Shown here one piece after another: positions 14,443 to 21,966 of a stretch of DNA of 21,966 bases; the stretch's first letter is position 1, and every line of letters starts with the position of its first letter. Source of the stretch: a virus; IMG/VR virus record IMGVR_UViG_3300006919_000533, positions 1-21,966 of that record. The stretch is one strand, 5' to 3'. The notes under the pieces are model-generated. The model saw only the letters and a program-made list of their open reading frames with translations, ran no database searches and had not been told where the DNA came from. A program made the position numbers and the translations under genes.

Positions 14443-14879
14443 GTTTGACCTCGCACATAGGTGCAATTCATAGAAATACGGGAAAAGCCGATCCGGCTAA
14501 GAAACTTTAATAGCCTGGGATCGGACTCTGGCTCTAGCTCGATTACGGCGACTTTGATGACCGGGCGAGATTTCACCCACTTGCCGAATTGACGCAGGAG
14601 TTTGACTCCTTCGCCGGGTACTCTGGTGTAATACAGCATCACACTGCACTGCTGGCGTTCATACCAGAATGACCGCTCCGCCATTGCCCCCACGGCGGCG
14701 ACTACCTCACCGTCTATTTCTGACACCCAGACAAAATGGCGGTTGCCAGAGATCGCCTCCGTGGCTGTCTCTGCCATAGAGTCTCTGCAAATTCTGACTG
14801 GGAGGGGGTTTTGGCTTACTGACTCTACTGCTAAGTCGACAATAGCTGGCACATCCGCCAGCGTGGCTTCTCTAATCAC
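14439..14879 (-). CDS. GNAT-family N-acetyltransferase
   Basis: 146 aa with a GTG start at 14877-14879 and no strong ribosome-binding site. It begins like GNAT enzymes (IREATLADVPAIVDLAVES). A central strand pair follows (HFVWVSEIDGEVVAAVGAM), then a helix and strand (KVAVIELEPES) and the C-terminal LLKFLSRIGFSRI, typical of the last GNAT helix and strand. The usual acetyl-CoA loop (Q/RxxGxG/A) is only weakly matched, by VPGEGVKLLRQFGK. It would acetylate an amine; the substrate is unknown. GNAT genes inside podovirus virion operons are known, and modification of a virion or host protein is plausible. It overlaps the next gene by 4 bp. Confidence 0.82.
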   Translation of the reverse strand: MIREATLADVPAIVDLAVESVSQNPLPVRICRDSMAETATEAISGNRHFVWVSEIDGEVVAAVGAMAERSFWYERQQCSVMLYYTRVPGEGVKLLRQFGKWVKSRPVIKVAVIELEPESDPRLLKFLSRIGFSRISMNCTYVRGQT

Positions 14880-14901
14880 TTACGGTCTAAGGAAAATAGT
14901 T

Positions 14902-17319
14902 TTACGCTTCATCAGTGGTGGTGCTGCCGCCATCATCTCCGCCATAATCTCCGCCACCACCTCCGCCGCCACCACCTCCGCCGCCATCATTTCCGCCGCC
15001 ATCATTTCCGCCGCCATCATTTCCGCCGCCATCATTTCCGCCGCCATCATCTCCGCCGTCATCAATGGGCATAATTCGAATCGGGTTGTCCATTCGATCT
15101 GTAATGTTTTGCATCAATCCTGGCATTTCCAAAGCCAGATTCATTACGTTCTGAGCAGCAAAACTTTTTTGTGTCAAGGTTAGATTGGGGTCAGCGTAAA
15201 TTGCGGCAATGCTATCCATAGTTGAGTACATAACCGTAGATGCCGCCTGCGCGTTGACCGCATATTTTTTAAACTCACGATCCAGCGCATTTTGAGTTGC
15301 GTTCCATTCGTTCTGGTTGCTCTGTAAATAAGACTCAAAATTTCTCTGTTTCTGCGCTTCCATAGACTGGAAAGCGTGCTGAGTTGCAAGTTGAGTCGCC
15401 TGGAACGACTGTGCGTTATTCTGATACGCCAACTGGAAGTCCCTGTCGAGTTGAGCCTGGGTGCCGGAAAACGCAAGCTGAGTCTCTTGCAGCGCTTTCT
15501 CTGCGGCAATCTTTGCGGCAGCGATCGACTCGTTAGACGCAAGCTGCGAATTCTGCAAGGTTGTTTGCAGAGCACGATCTAGCTGGTTTTGATCTCCAGT
15601 CCAGGTTAATTGCTCGTTCTGCAGTTGCTGCTTCAGCGCCCTGTCGAGCGCATTTTGGTCACCAGTAAATGCAAAATTGCTTTCCTGCAAGGCAGTCTGC
15701 AAGGCGCGATCCAGCGCCGACTCTTGCGACGTTAAATCTCGATCAAGCTGGTTTTGTTCACCAGTAAAGGCGAATTGATTCTGCTGCAAGGAAGATTGCA
15801 AATCTCGATCAAACTGGTTTTGTTCACCAGTAAAGGCGAATTGATTTTTCTGCAAGACAGATTGCAATTCTCGATCCAGCGCGTTCTCGCCACTGGTGAA
15901 GTCAAACTCATTCTGCTGCAGATACTTCCTCAACTCACGGTCAGCTTCATTTTGCTCTGCAGTAAAGAGCTGCTGGTCATCTTGGAGCAGGCGTTGCGCC
16001 TCTCGATTCAAGAACGACTGAATTGCGGTATTAGCCGCATCAGCATTAAACGCACCGGCCTGGTTAATTGACTCCGCATTGAATCTGTTGGTCACATTTC
16101 CTTCACCAACATTAAACATGCTTACGTTGGTGCCTAAAGACGCATCCTGCAGTGAAGCTCTGTTTGCAGCTTCTACGCTCTGAGCATCAGCGCCGGCATA
16201 AGTAGCGGCATCCTGCTCCGCAATTCTGGTGGCCGCATCAATTACTGCCTGCTCACTTGCCTGGGCCGCAATAGATGAATTCAACAGGCCGCGTTGATTG
16301 GCGTACTGCATACCCCGGGTTCTTGCGCTCTGCAATAACGGAGAATTTCTGTTAAGGATCTGGTTCAGTTGATACTGAACAGTTTGTTGTGGAGTTACTT
16401 GGCGCTCAGTGACGTTGGCCTGCTGGGCATCCGCCACTCCAGATTCTGCGGCCAAAGCCGGATCATAGGTAGCGACCTCTTCTGCAGCTTGCGAAGCAGA
16501 AGTTTGACTCCCAGTTTCTACGTCGGACTGCACGGTGGGTGCTATTTGATTAGCGTTCGCCGCAGCGGCGGCTTGCTCTGCAAGTTTCTGCTGAGCAATA
16601 GCCTGCGCTTCGGGCGAGTTCTGGATGCCTGCCAGAATCTCCTCGAGCGGCTGTCCTCCCCTAGCGGCGGTAACAAAAGAATTTATTTCTTCACCAGTAG
16701 GCGATCTTCCCAAAAACTGAGAGTAAGCTATGCCAACCTCAGATATGACTCTGTTGCCGAATTCTGGCGACTGGCGGATGTTGTAATTTAGATCATCGAT
16801 GCTTTTTCCTTTCAACAAATCATTACGCCAGTAATCCAAGCCAGCCTGACGGGCTTCTCTGCCTAGCAATCCTTGAAACGCATCCTGCACGCGCTGGTTA
16901 GCCACCCCATACGCCTCGTCGCTTCCAGCAAGGTTATATCTGAGATCGTCCAGAGTTGCGCCACTATTTAGCCCTTGCTGCCAATAATCAAGCCCAGCCT
17001 GCGCTGCATCTCTCCCAACGTATTGCTGAAACAGGGAGTTAATATCACTGGAGTAATCCCGGGGCCCAGGGAAGGAATCAGCAACAACGCCTGGCATGAC
17101 CTCGGGGGGATCGACAACCGGCATTGGTGTATGGCCGCCAGTTTGAGGAGCCACCGGCTTGACTTCAGGGGGATCGACAACCGGCAATGGAGTGTTTCCA
17201 CCAGTTGGTGGAGCCATAGGGCGCGCCCCACCAGTTTGCGGCACCATTTGATCCGGCTGCATTTTCTTCAGGCGCTTGCGCTCCTCCTCCGTCATAGAGG
17301 ACATAGTAGTAGTAGGCAT
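14902..17319 (-). CDS. DUF4214 and coiled-repeat structural protein, 805 aa
   Basis: The ATG at 17319 lies 5 bases after the previous stop. Residues 1-65 are Pro-rich with two near-identical units containing PVVDPPEV. Residues about 68-240 hold DUF4214-like repeats (GRDAAQAGLDYWQQGL, then GREARQAGLDYWRNDL). A helical region follows. About residues 440-690 carry a 22-aa repeat (QNQFAFTGEQNQLDRDLQ type). The C-terminal 60 residues are Gly/Asp-rich with five tandem GGGND-type units. DUF4214 is often seen in large secreted adhesin/RTX-type proteins. The position between fibre chaperone and ejection-type genes suggests a virion component, perhaps a tail or ejection protein with an elongated coiled shaft. 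The exact role is unknown. Confidence 0.88.
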   Translation of the reverse strand: MPTTTMSSMTEEERKRLKKMQPDQMVPQTGGARPMAPPTGGNTPLPVVDPPEVKPVAPQTGGHTPMPVVDPPEVMPGVVADSFPGPRDYSSDINSLFQQYVGRDAAQAGLDYWQQGLNSGATLDDLRYNLAGSDEAYGVANQRVQDAFQGLLGREARQAGLDYWRNDLLKGKSIDDLNYNIRQSPEFGNRVISEVGIAYSQFLGRSPTGEEINSFVTAARGGQPLEEILAGIQNSPEAQAIAQQKLAEQAAAAANANQIAPTVQSDVETGSQTSASQAAEEVATYDPALAAESGVADAQQANVTERQVTPQQTVQYQLNQILNRNSPLLQSARTRGMQYANQRGLLNSSIAAQASEQAVIDAATRIAEQDAATYAGADAQSVEAANRASLQDASLGTNVSMFNVGEGNVTNRFNAESINQAGAFNADAANTAIQSFLNREAQRLLQDDQQLFTAEQNEADRELRKYLQQNEFDFTSGENALDRELQSVLQKNQFAFTGEQNQFDRDLQSSLQQNQFAFTGEQNQLDRDLTSQESALDRALQTALQESNFAFTGDQNALDRALKQQLQNEQLTWTGDQNQLDRALQTTLQNSQLASNESIAAAKIAAEKALQETQLAFSGTQAQLDRDFQLAYQNNAQSFQATQLATQHAFQSMEAQKQRNFESYLQSNQNEWNATQNALDREFKKYAVNAQAASTVMYSTMDSIAAIYADPNLTLTQKSFAAQNVMNLALEMPGLMQNITDRMDNPIRIMPIDDGGDDGGGNDGGGNDGGGNDGGGNDGGGGGGGGGGGGDYGGDDGGSTTTDEA
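14986..15060 (-). repeat. 15-bp minisatellite encoding GGGND
   Basis: Four perfect tandem copies of atcatttccgccgcc (14986-15045) and a fifth degenerate copy (15046-15060). Less regular Gly-rich units extend toward 14935. Translated on the - strand they give repeated Gly-Gly-Gly-Asn-Asp in the C-terminal tail of the 805-aa protein. The period is a multiple of three, so copy changes keep the frame. Confidence 0.9.
15748..15879 (-). repeat. 66-bp tandem repeat in the 805-aa protein gene
   Basis: Two adjacent 66-bp units. A 33-bp block beginning ctggttttgttcaccag is identical at 15748-15780 and 15814-15846. Each unit encodes 22 aa (LDRDLQ...QNQFAFTGEQNQ). More diverged copies extend on both sides, from about 15270 to 15990. 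Recent duplication is indicated by the exact identity. Confidence 0.85.
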
Positions 17320-17324
17320 ATTTT

Positions 17325-17837
17325 TTACTCGGGTTTGGTGGGCCAGGTAATCGTCGCAGGAAAGTCTGCCTGCTGGGGTACGTCTCTCAATGACTGGCGA
17401 TAAGCAGTCATCTCATCGGTCATAGTTAAATCCGATAAAGCGTAGTGGTCTGTCTCTTGGAGTAAAGCATTTCGCGTTGCACGCGCCCTTTCCGCGAGTG
17501 CAGCATTGTCGGCAGCTACCTTGGCATCTTTCTGCTCCTGTACGGTAACAACCCGCTCAACCCCTTCCTCATCAATTTCAGTGCGCTCAAAAAACATATC
17601 GCGCTCAATCCATGTCCACCGCCAGTGCCCATTAGCATCTTGCTCTAATGGCCCGCGGCCAAACACCTTGAAATCATCTGAGGGTTCTGGAGGGAAAGAA
17701 GGTGCGATTGGGTCAACTCCCAGGCTGTCATATGTGTTAGCGCTCCATACTTTCGGAAGCGAAAGATTAGGATGCTCACTTACAAGCTGACTCTTCGTTT
17801 TGACTTCTCCAGTATCCCTTAGTCGATATTGTGTCAT
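17325..17837 (-). CDS. Tail fibre assembly chaperone-like protein, copy 2
   Basis: 170 aa from an ATG at 17837, with AGGG 9 nt upstream. The N-terminus is MTQYRLRDTGEVKTKSQLVS. The middle has DANGHWRWTWIERDM and a charged helix, and the C-terminus reads EMTAYRQSLRDVPQQ, then ITWPTKPE. The YRQxLRDxPQQ...WPxxP ending is typical of phage tail-fibre assembly and tail-assembly-chaperone families, which fold or attach the fibre encoded just upstream. Here the 1080-aa fibre lies 9 bases upstream. A paralogue with the same C-terminus ends at 21642. The middle of this copy has an extra charged segment that the other copy lacks. Confidence 0.8.
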   Translation of the reverse strand: MTQYRLRDTGEVKTKSQLVSEHPNLSLPKVWSANTYDSLGVDPIAPSFPPEPSDDFKVFGRGPLEQDANGHWRWTWIERDMFFERTEIDEEGVERVVTVQEQKDAKVAADNAALAERARATRNALLQETDHYALSDLTMTDEMTAYRQSLRDVPQQADFPATITWPTKPE

Positions 17838-17846
17838 TACAAAGCC

Positions 17847-20800
17847 CTATCTAATTGCAAGAAAAATATAAGTTTGGTTATTTTCGTTTGCTCTGCCTTC
17901 AACTGATCCCGCGTTATTTTTTACCGCAAAACCGCTCCCGGTCGGGTCAATTTTATCTTGAGTGTTTGTTTGCGCCCCGGTGGCATTGAGTCTTAACTGG
18001 TAATCATTGGCGTTCGGTAGAATCCCGCGCTCAGTGTCATATACAAACCAGTGGCCAACTCCAGTAGCCTTCTTTATCACCACGAAGCGAGGCTGAAATC
18101 CGCAGTCAATAGTTTTTGATCCATCTGTAGTGTTATCTCCGGTATACGTTCCGAGTGTGCATTGCCCAGGAGATGAGGCCCATAAATAAGCAATATTTTT
18201 CGTGCCAGAAGCCGCCGCAAAACCGCCAACCGTAAACTCATCAGCAGTCGGCGCTGTATTACCAAATCCTGCATTGTTGTTAGTGACCACGGCCGCAGTG
18301 TTTTCAAGCCTCAAATATGCGTTGTGCGGCGTAGCGTCCATATCTTTGTGATAGACCCACCAAACATCGCTAGAATCTCTGCGCTTCACCCACATCATTT
18401 CGGGCACAACACCTAAATTGTGGGGAATGGTTTTAGTGCTGCCTCCGTCACCTTCAAAAAGAACAATGTCAAAAAACCCGGGCGCTCTGCGAAACATCCA
18501 TGCTTGCTCGAGGGTAACGGAACCAGTGGGATAAACTCCGTTGTTAAAGCCCCACCCCGTAGATGTACCGCCAACCATTTTGCTTTCGGCAACTTCAGCA
18601 TTTGAAGAGTTAGTGTTCATGTATTGCCGATAAGTCAGTTTCGACAAAACCTCAAACGCCCCGCCAACAGTAGGCTGACCGTACATAAACATATCCGGGC
18701 TAAAAGGCGCTCTGAATTTCGGGGATCTGCTTGCACCAATATCACCTAAAGCAGTTTGATATAACTCGGTATGGTTGTAGTTTGATGCCGGTTTATGAGG
18801 GCCGCGGATTGCAACATAAACAAAATCAAGATTAGCCCCACCACTTACAAGACTGAATCCGTTTTGTCTGTGATGCCACAAAGTGTTATCGACCTCGGCG
18901 GCATTGCTTTCCATTACGAGCGCGCGGCTCTCAGAGTCGTATGAAAAGCCTCTCTGTAAATCAAACATAGCCCAACCACCACTACTGCTGGTTTTCTTCG
19001 CAAGCAACCACGCAGGCTCAAACCCAACATCTACAAGTGCATTGCCGCTACCGTCAGTAGTAAAAATTCCGCATTTGACTACCGACTCATCGCCATCAGT
19101 GCCAAACCTCTGGTCATCATGTGCCCATAAATATGCTATGTACCTTTCACCAAGCGAATTGTTTACCCGCTCATACTGGCCAACCGTAAAAGTAGTGTCA
19201 GATACAGATGGAAACATTTGAGTGTTGCTTGCGGCGTCAGTGCGATTAGGTGTCAAAAACTGAGTTGGGATGCTCCTGTGATAAGCCGCCCAATAATTAG
19301 ATCGATCTAGGCACTTAATCATTATGAAGCCCGGCTCACTACCCAGGCTGTGCGGCACTGTTAAGTTGCCGCTCCCATTGCCGGTGTACTCAACAACATC
19401 AAAAAAACCGGGGTGTTTTCGGAACACCCATGCGGCAGTAGGAACATTATCGCGATTTACTTGTGCGCTAGTTTCAGCAGTAAACCCAGCAGGGTTGAAC
19501 GAAGAAACAGCCATGTTGCTAAGAGTAGTTCCTGGGTCATACTCTGCATCTTGTAGATTCGTATATATTTCTTTGTGATAGCCACTTGCATTTTTTCTGA
19601 CGCTATCTACTAGAACATGGTTCCTATTAGCATCATTAAATCTATGGCGCTGCCAAACCATTCCGCCATCACTTTCGGTAGGCCCGATTGTGATATCTAT
19701 CTCTGGCTCAAGCTGCTCAGAAGCGGCAGTTGTAGACCAAGTGTAATTTAAACTGTTAAAAGTAAAGCTGGTATCGGATACCGTCACTGTCTTTGAGGCC
19801 GCAGTTATTCCTGCATCAGCAAAAGTACCGCCAGCGGGCACAATAGTTGTATTTCCGAAGTCTCCAATAAAGTCTTTAAATTTTTGAATAATGATAACAA
19901 CAGGGCTGTACTGACTAGATGTGGGCTTATCTTGTCCAGCACCCATAAACAACGTGCCATCACTTGTGCCCGAAAATGACGGGTTGCTCATTCCCCCCTG
20001 CAAGGCTTCTTTAGTGCCAAATGCTCTGTTTGAAACAAGATTGCCGTTGGTGTCTAAACCAATGACATTAGTGGTTTCTCCGGTAGTTGATACGCCATAC
20101 ACCACGCCGTCAGAATAAAATGCTCCTGAGCGGGTGTTATGGGCTTGCGAGTCCCTTAAATCTTTACTCCATTGCAAAGCGCCAGAAGAATTAAATTTCG
20201 ACATCCAAAAGTTTGTATAGGTAGAGTCATAGTTTCTTCCGGTAATGTAAACATCATCATTGTTATCTACAGCAAGGCCAAAGCCAGTTGATGAGGAATT
20301 TTCGAGCTTGCTGGCCCACTGAAAAACCCCGCTACTGTTCAGTTTAATAACGCATTTACCTTGCAACGCAGTTCCAGTGTAGTTGTATCCACCTACATAA
20401 ATATTTCCAGATGAATCAGTGACTACTGACTGAAGATTATGGACATGATCTGTAGCATTGGACAACGATTTTTGCCATTGCAGAGAGCCAGAAGAGTCAA
20501 ATTTAATTAAATACATTATGTTTAAAGTTGAAGAGGTGTCCTGTATTAACCAATAAGCATTGCCAGAGCTATCTACATGAACCCATTTGCTTACAAGGTT
20601 AATAACACTGTCAAGGTCATACGCCCAAACGTGATCTCCGTTCGTATCAATTTTTGCTAAAACCTGGCGATTGGATCCAGATGAGTTATCCCTCAAAGCT
20701 AAATAGAAATTAGTTGAGCCAGGATCCCCCATAAATTGATATTGAGCGTTGACGCCACTCGGAAAATCTTTGTACCAAGCAATATCACCGTCTTTTGTAA

Positions 20801-21089
20801 ATTTTAAGAGCTTAGTTCCTACATTGTTGCTAGCGGCTTCTAAATTAATTTTCCAAATACAATCTTGAGCGCTGTTGGGCCCAAACCCGCTCAGTGCATA
20901 ATCATTGGTTCCATCCCACCGCATATAACTGGCTTTACCGTCATATGTGCTTAAAGGGGCTGTGCCATTTACATTGAAGCTATGCTGAACGCCCTGATAA
21001 GAGTTATTGCTAAACACATCTTCTACATAAACAGGATCTCCACCAGCGTTACCGGCAGCTCCTTGCTGTAAGAATCGTCCGACGCTCAT
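17847..21089 (-). CDS. Large tail fibre protein with propeller-like and DUF7483-like domains, 1080 aa
   Basis: The start at 21089 is fixed by an ATGA overlap with the preceding fibre gene. Residues about 75-380 carry repeated strands of the type DSSGNIYVGG and KLNSSGVFQWASKL, resembling beta-propeller repeats. A linker follows. Two related blocks then occur, starting near residues 553 and 863: RKHPGFFDVVEYTGNGSG and RRAPGFFDIVLFEGDGGS. Each is followed by a PHSLG/PHNLG box, a W-rich strand and YIAYLWA/NIAYLWA, as in DUF7483 proteins of marine phages. It ends in QTYIFLAIR. It is probably a receptor-binding or side fibre; trimerisation and receptor are unknown. A cognate chaperone gene follows immediately. 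Confidence 0.88.
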   Translation of the reverse strand: MSVGRFLQQGAAGNAGGDPVYVEDVFSNNSYQGVQHSFNVNGTAPLSTYDGKASYMRWDGTNDYALSGFGPNSAQDCIWKINLEAASNNVGTKLLKFTKDGDIAWYKDFPSGVNAQYQFMGDPGSTNFYLALRDNSSGSNRQVLAKIDTNGDHVWAYDLDSVINLVSKWVHVDSSGNAYWLIQDTSSTLNIMYLIKFDSSGSLQWQKSLSNATDHVHNLQSVVTDSSGNIYVGGYNYTGTALQGKCVIKLNSSGVFQWASKLENSSSTGFGLAVDNNDDVYITGRNYDSTYTNFWMSKFNSSGALQWSKDLRDSQAHNTRSGAFYSDGVVYGVSTTGETTNVIGLDTNGNLVSNRAFGTKEALQGGMSNPSFSGTSDGTLFMGAGQDKPTSSQYSPVVIIIQKFKDFIGDFGNTTIVPAGGTFADAGITAASKTVTVSDTSFTFNSLNYTWSTTAASEQLEPEIDITIGPTESDGGMVWQRHRFNDANRNHVLVDSVRKNASGYHKEIYTNLQDAEYDPGTTLSNMAVSSFNPAGFTAETSAQVNRDNVPTAAWVFRKHPGFFDVVEYTGNGSGNLTVPHSLGSEPGFIMIKCLDRSNYWAAYHRSIPTQFLTPNRTDAASNTQMFPSVSDTTFTVGQYERVNNSLGERYIAYLWAHDDQRFGTDGDESVVKCGIFTTDGSGNALVDVGFEPAWLLAKKTSSSGGWAMFDLQRGFSYDSESRALVMESNAAEVDNTLWHHRQNGFSLVSGGANLDFVYVAIRGPHKPASNYNHTELYQTALGDIGASRSPKFRAPFSPDMFMYGQPTVGGAFEVLSKLTYRQYMNTNSSNAEVAESKMVGGTSTGWGFNNGVYPTGSVTLEQAWMFRRAPGFFDIVLFEGDGGSTKTIPHNLGVVPEMMWVKRRDSSDVWWVYHKDMDATPHNAYLRLENTAAVVTNNNAGFGNTAPTADEFTVGGFAAASGTKNIAYLWASSPGQCTLGTYTGDNTTDGSKTIDCGFQPRFVVIKKATGVGHWFVYDTERGILPNANDYQLRLNATGAQTNTQDKIDPTGSGFAVKNNAGSVEGRANENNQTYIFLAIR

Positions 21090-21637
21090 GCCAGGGCTTG
21101 CCCCGCTGTAAACCCGTACCAGGTAGTTCCGCCGTCAGAGGTATAGAATACAAATTGATCTACAGCAGACGCTGTGGCCGTCAGAGTGGGCGCTGTAGCC
21201 GCCGGCCAGTCAACAGAAGCAGGCCACGCCACCGTGTATCCAGAAGCACTAGCGTCCTGGATAATCTTTAAAGAAAACCCAAAGGCCGTACCAGACGCAG
21301 GAGGATTGCTAAAGGTGAATGTAGTGTTTTCAGTAAGCGTATGGCTGAACACATTGCCAGCCTCACAATCTATTGTTGTCGCGTTACTAGAGCTCGTTGG
21401 AGCTACATATGTTTCGTTATAGCTATCGACCAATAGTTCGCCTGTAATGTCTACATCGCCAGTGTAGTTAGCGCCGACCTTGGAATCTAACTGTGTTTGC
21501 ACAGCAGAAGTCACGCCAGAGAGGTAATTGATTTCAGAAGCGGTCGCGGTGACTCCAGTAATCTCAGCGAAGCTAACTTGGCCATCAGCCAGGACACCAC
21601 TGCTAATGATGTCAGCAAAATCTCTTGCCCTGCTCAT
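21086..21637 (-). CDS. Short fibre / adhesin protein, 183 aa
   Basis: The ATG at 21637 has GGAG 8 nt upstream, set into the stop of the previous gene. It begins MSRARDFADIISSGVLADGQ. TATASEINYLSGVTSAV and QTQLDSKVGANYTG follow, the repeat type common in phage tail fibres and their attachment segments. A beta-rich C-terminus (about residues 80-183) ends with FYTSDGGTTWYGFTAG. It may be an N-terminal fibre adaptor or a separate short fibre. The 4-bp overlap with the 1080-aa fibre suggests the two are made together, and they may assemble together. Confidence 0.82.
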   Translation of the reverse strand: MSRARDFADIISSGVLADGQVSFAEITGVTATASEINYLSGVTSAVQTQLDSKVGANYTGDVDITGELLVDSYNETYVAPTSSSNATTIDCEAGNVFSHTLTENTTFTFSNPPASGTAFGFSLKIIQDASASGYTVAWPASVDWPAATAPTLTATASAVDQFVFYTSDGGTTWYGFTAGQALA

Positions 21638-21641
21638 ATTT

Positions 21642-21966
21642 TTACTCCGGTTTGGTAGGCCAGGTTATTTCGCCGGGGAAGCCGGCCTGCTGGGGAACAT
21701 CGCGAAGTGCCTGGCGGTATGCTCTCATTTCGTCCGACATGGTGACGTCAACAAGGGCAAAGTGATCGGTTTCTGTTAGCAAACCATCTCGCTTTGTTCG
21801 TGCTTCCAGCGCGTTTTTTTCATCGTGCGCTATCCTGTCATCACCGGTAATGTCTTGCTCTATCCACGCCTGAACCCAATTTCCGTCTGCGTTTTGTTCG
21901 ACTCCGTTGCGCGTTACAGCTTTGTAAGCCCCAGATGGCTCTGGGCGCGGAGTTGAAAGAACAGGA
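21642..21966 (-). CDS. Tail fibre assembly chaperone-like protein, copy 1 (partial, 5' end outside window)
   Basis: An open frame of 107 codons runs in from the right edge to a TAA at 21642-21644. It contains PRPEPSGAYKAV, QNADGNWVQAWIEQDI, TETDHFALVDVTMSDEM, AYRQALRDVPQQAGFP and ITWPTKPE. This is clearly paralogous to the 170-aa protein at 17325-17837, and the match extends through the stop into the TAAAAATATG junction with the next gene. It is shorter in the middle charged region. It is likely the chaperone for a fibre gene lying further to the right. Confidence 0.8.
   Translation of the reverse strand, partial: PVLSTPRPEPSGAYKAVTRNGVEQNADGNWVQAWIEQDITGDDRIAHDEKNALEARTKRDGLLTETDHFALVDVTMSDEMRAYRQALRDVPQQAGFPGEITWPTKPE

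Noticed and set aside
14743-15183. Reading frames giving Ala/Ile- or Met/Ala/Glu-repeat proteins around the minisatellite
   Set aside because: They are other-frame readings of the same 15-bp repeat. The GGGND frame belongs to the long 805-aa protein.
17847-21089. Diversity-generating retroelement target in the fibre C-terminus
   Set aside because: No reverse transcriptase, template repeat or near-identical variable repeat is seen in the window.
1-21966. CRISPR array or insertion sequence
   Set aside because: The repeats present are protein-coding tandem repeats or short attP motifs. There are no spacer-like intervals, transposase genes or terminal inverted repeats.

Overview
This window is part of a temperate, podovirus-like bacteriophage genome, probably from a marine or aquatic proteobacterial host. 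Three things point that way. A tyrosine integrase ends at the left edge. An attachment-site core matching the 3' end of a proteobacterial tRNA-Asp(GUC) sits beside it. A long, tightly packed, single-direction block of virion genes (fibres, fibre chaperones, ejection-type proteins) fills the rest. The fibre families (DUF7483-like repeats, 'TASEINYLSGV'-type adhesin) are typical of marine phage genomes. The att core has phage genes on both sides, so this looks like attP of a free or circularised phage genome rather than a prophage end. Host identity is an inference only.

Left edge (1-600): the integrase C-terminus on the + strand, then about 460 bp without a gene. This stretch holds several short direct repeats, a dyad-symmetric element, the 24-nt tRNA-Asp att core (526-549) and a helically phased repeat array just beyond it. 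A + strand terminator-like hairpin lies at 725-756.

The rest of the window (600-21966) is one co-directional block on the - strand, described here in its transcription order (right to left). It starts with a fibre chaperone cut by the window edge, a short fibre/adhesin protein, a 1080-aa fibre with propeller-like and duplicated DUF7483-like domains, and a second, paralogous fibre chaperone. Then come an 805-aa DUF4214 and coiled-repeat protein with a GGGND minisatellite tail, a GNAT acetyltransferase, a cationic Gly/Ala-rich 308-aa protein, an acidic 178-aa protein and a 233-aa protein. These last ones are ejection-protein-like. A strong intrinsic terminator hairpin follows. After it is a 3440-aa polyvalent protein containing a SAP-like element, a C5-cytosine methyltransferase-like domain, an HEGTH metallopeptidase, an EEIQSDW-type module and an LPD38-like C-terminal region. 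Four small genes close the block: a C-terminal TM protein, a possible nuclease-fold protein, a 44-aa single-TM protein and a zinc-ribbon protein. Many junctions are ATGA/TAATG overlaps or gaps of a few bases, which indicates translational coupling.

The most unusual features are the giant multi-enzyme protein and, inside its gene, a second reading frame (9675-9872). That frame has a GAGGAG ribosome-binding site, normal-looking protein composition and a GC-rich hairpin just after its stop. It is either a nested gene or the relic of a small gene and terminator overprinted into a linker of the giant protein. No terminase, portal, capsid, replication genes or recognisable endolysin are in this window.
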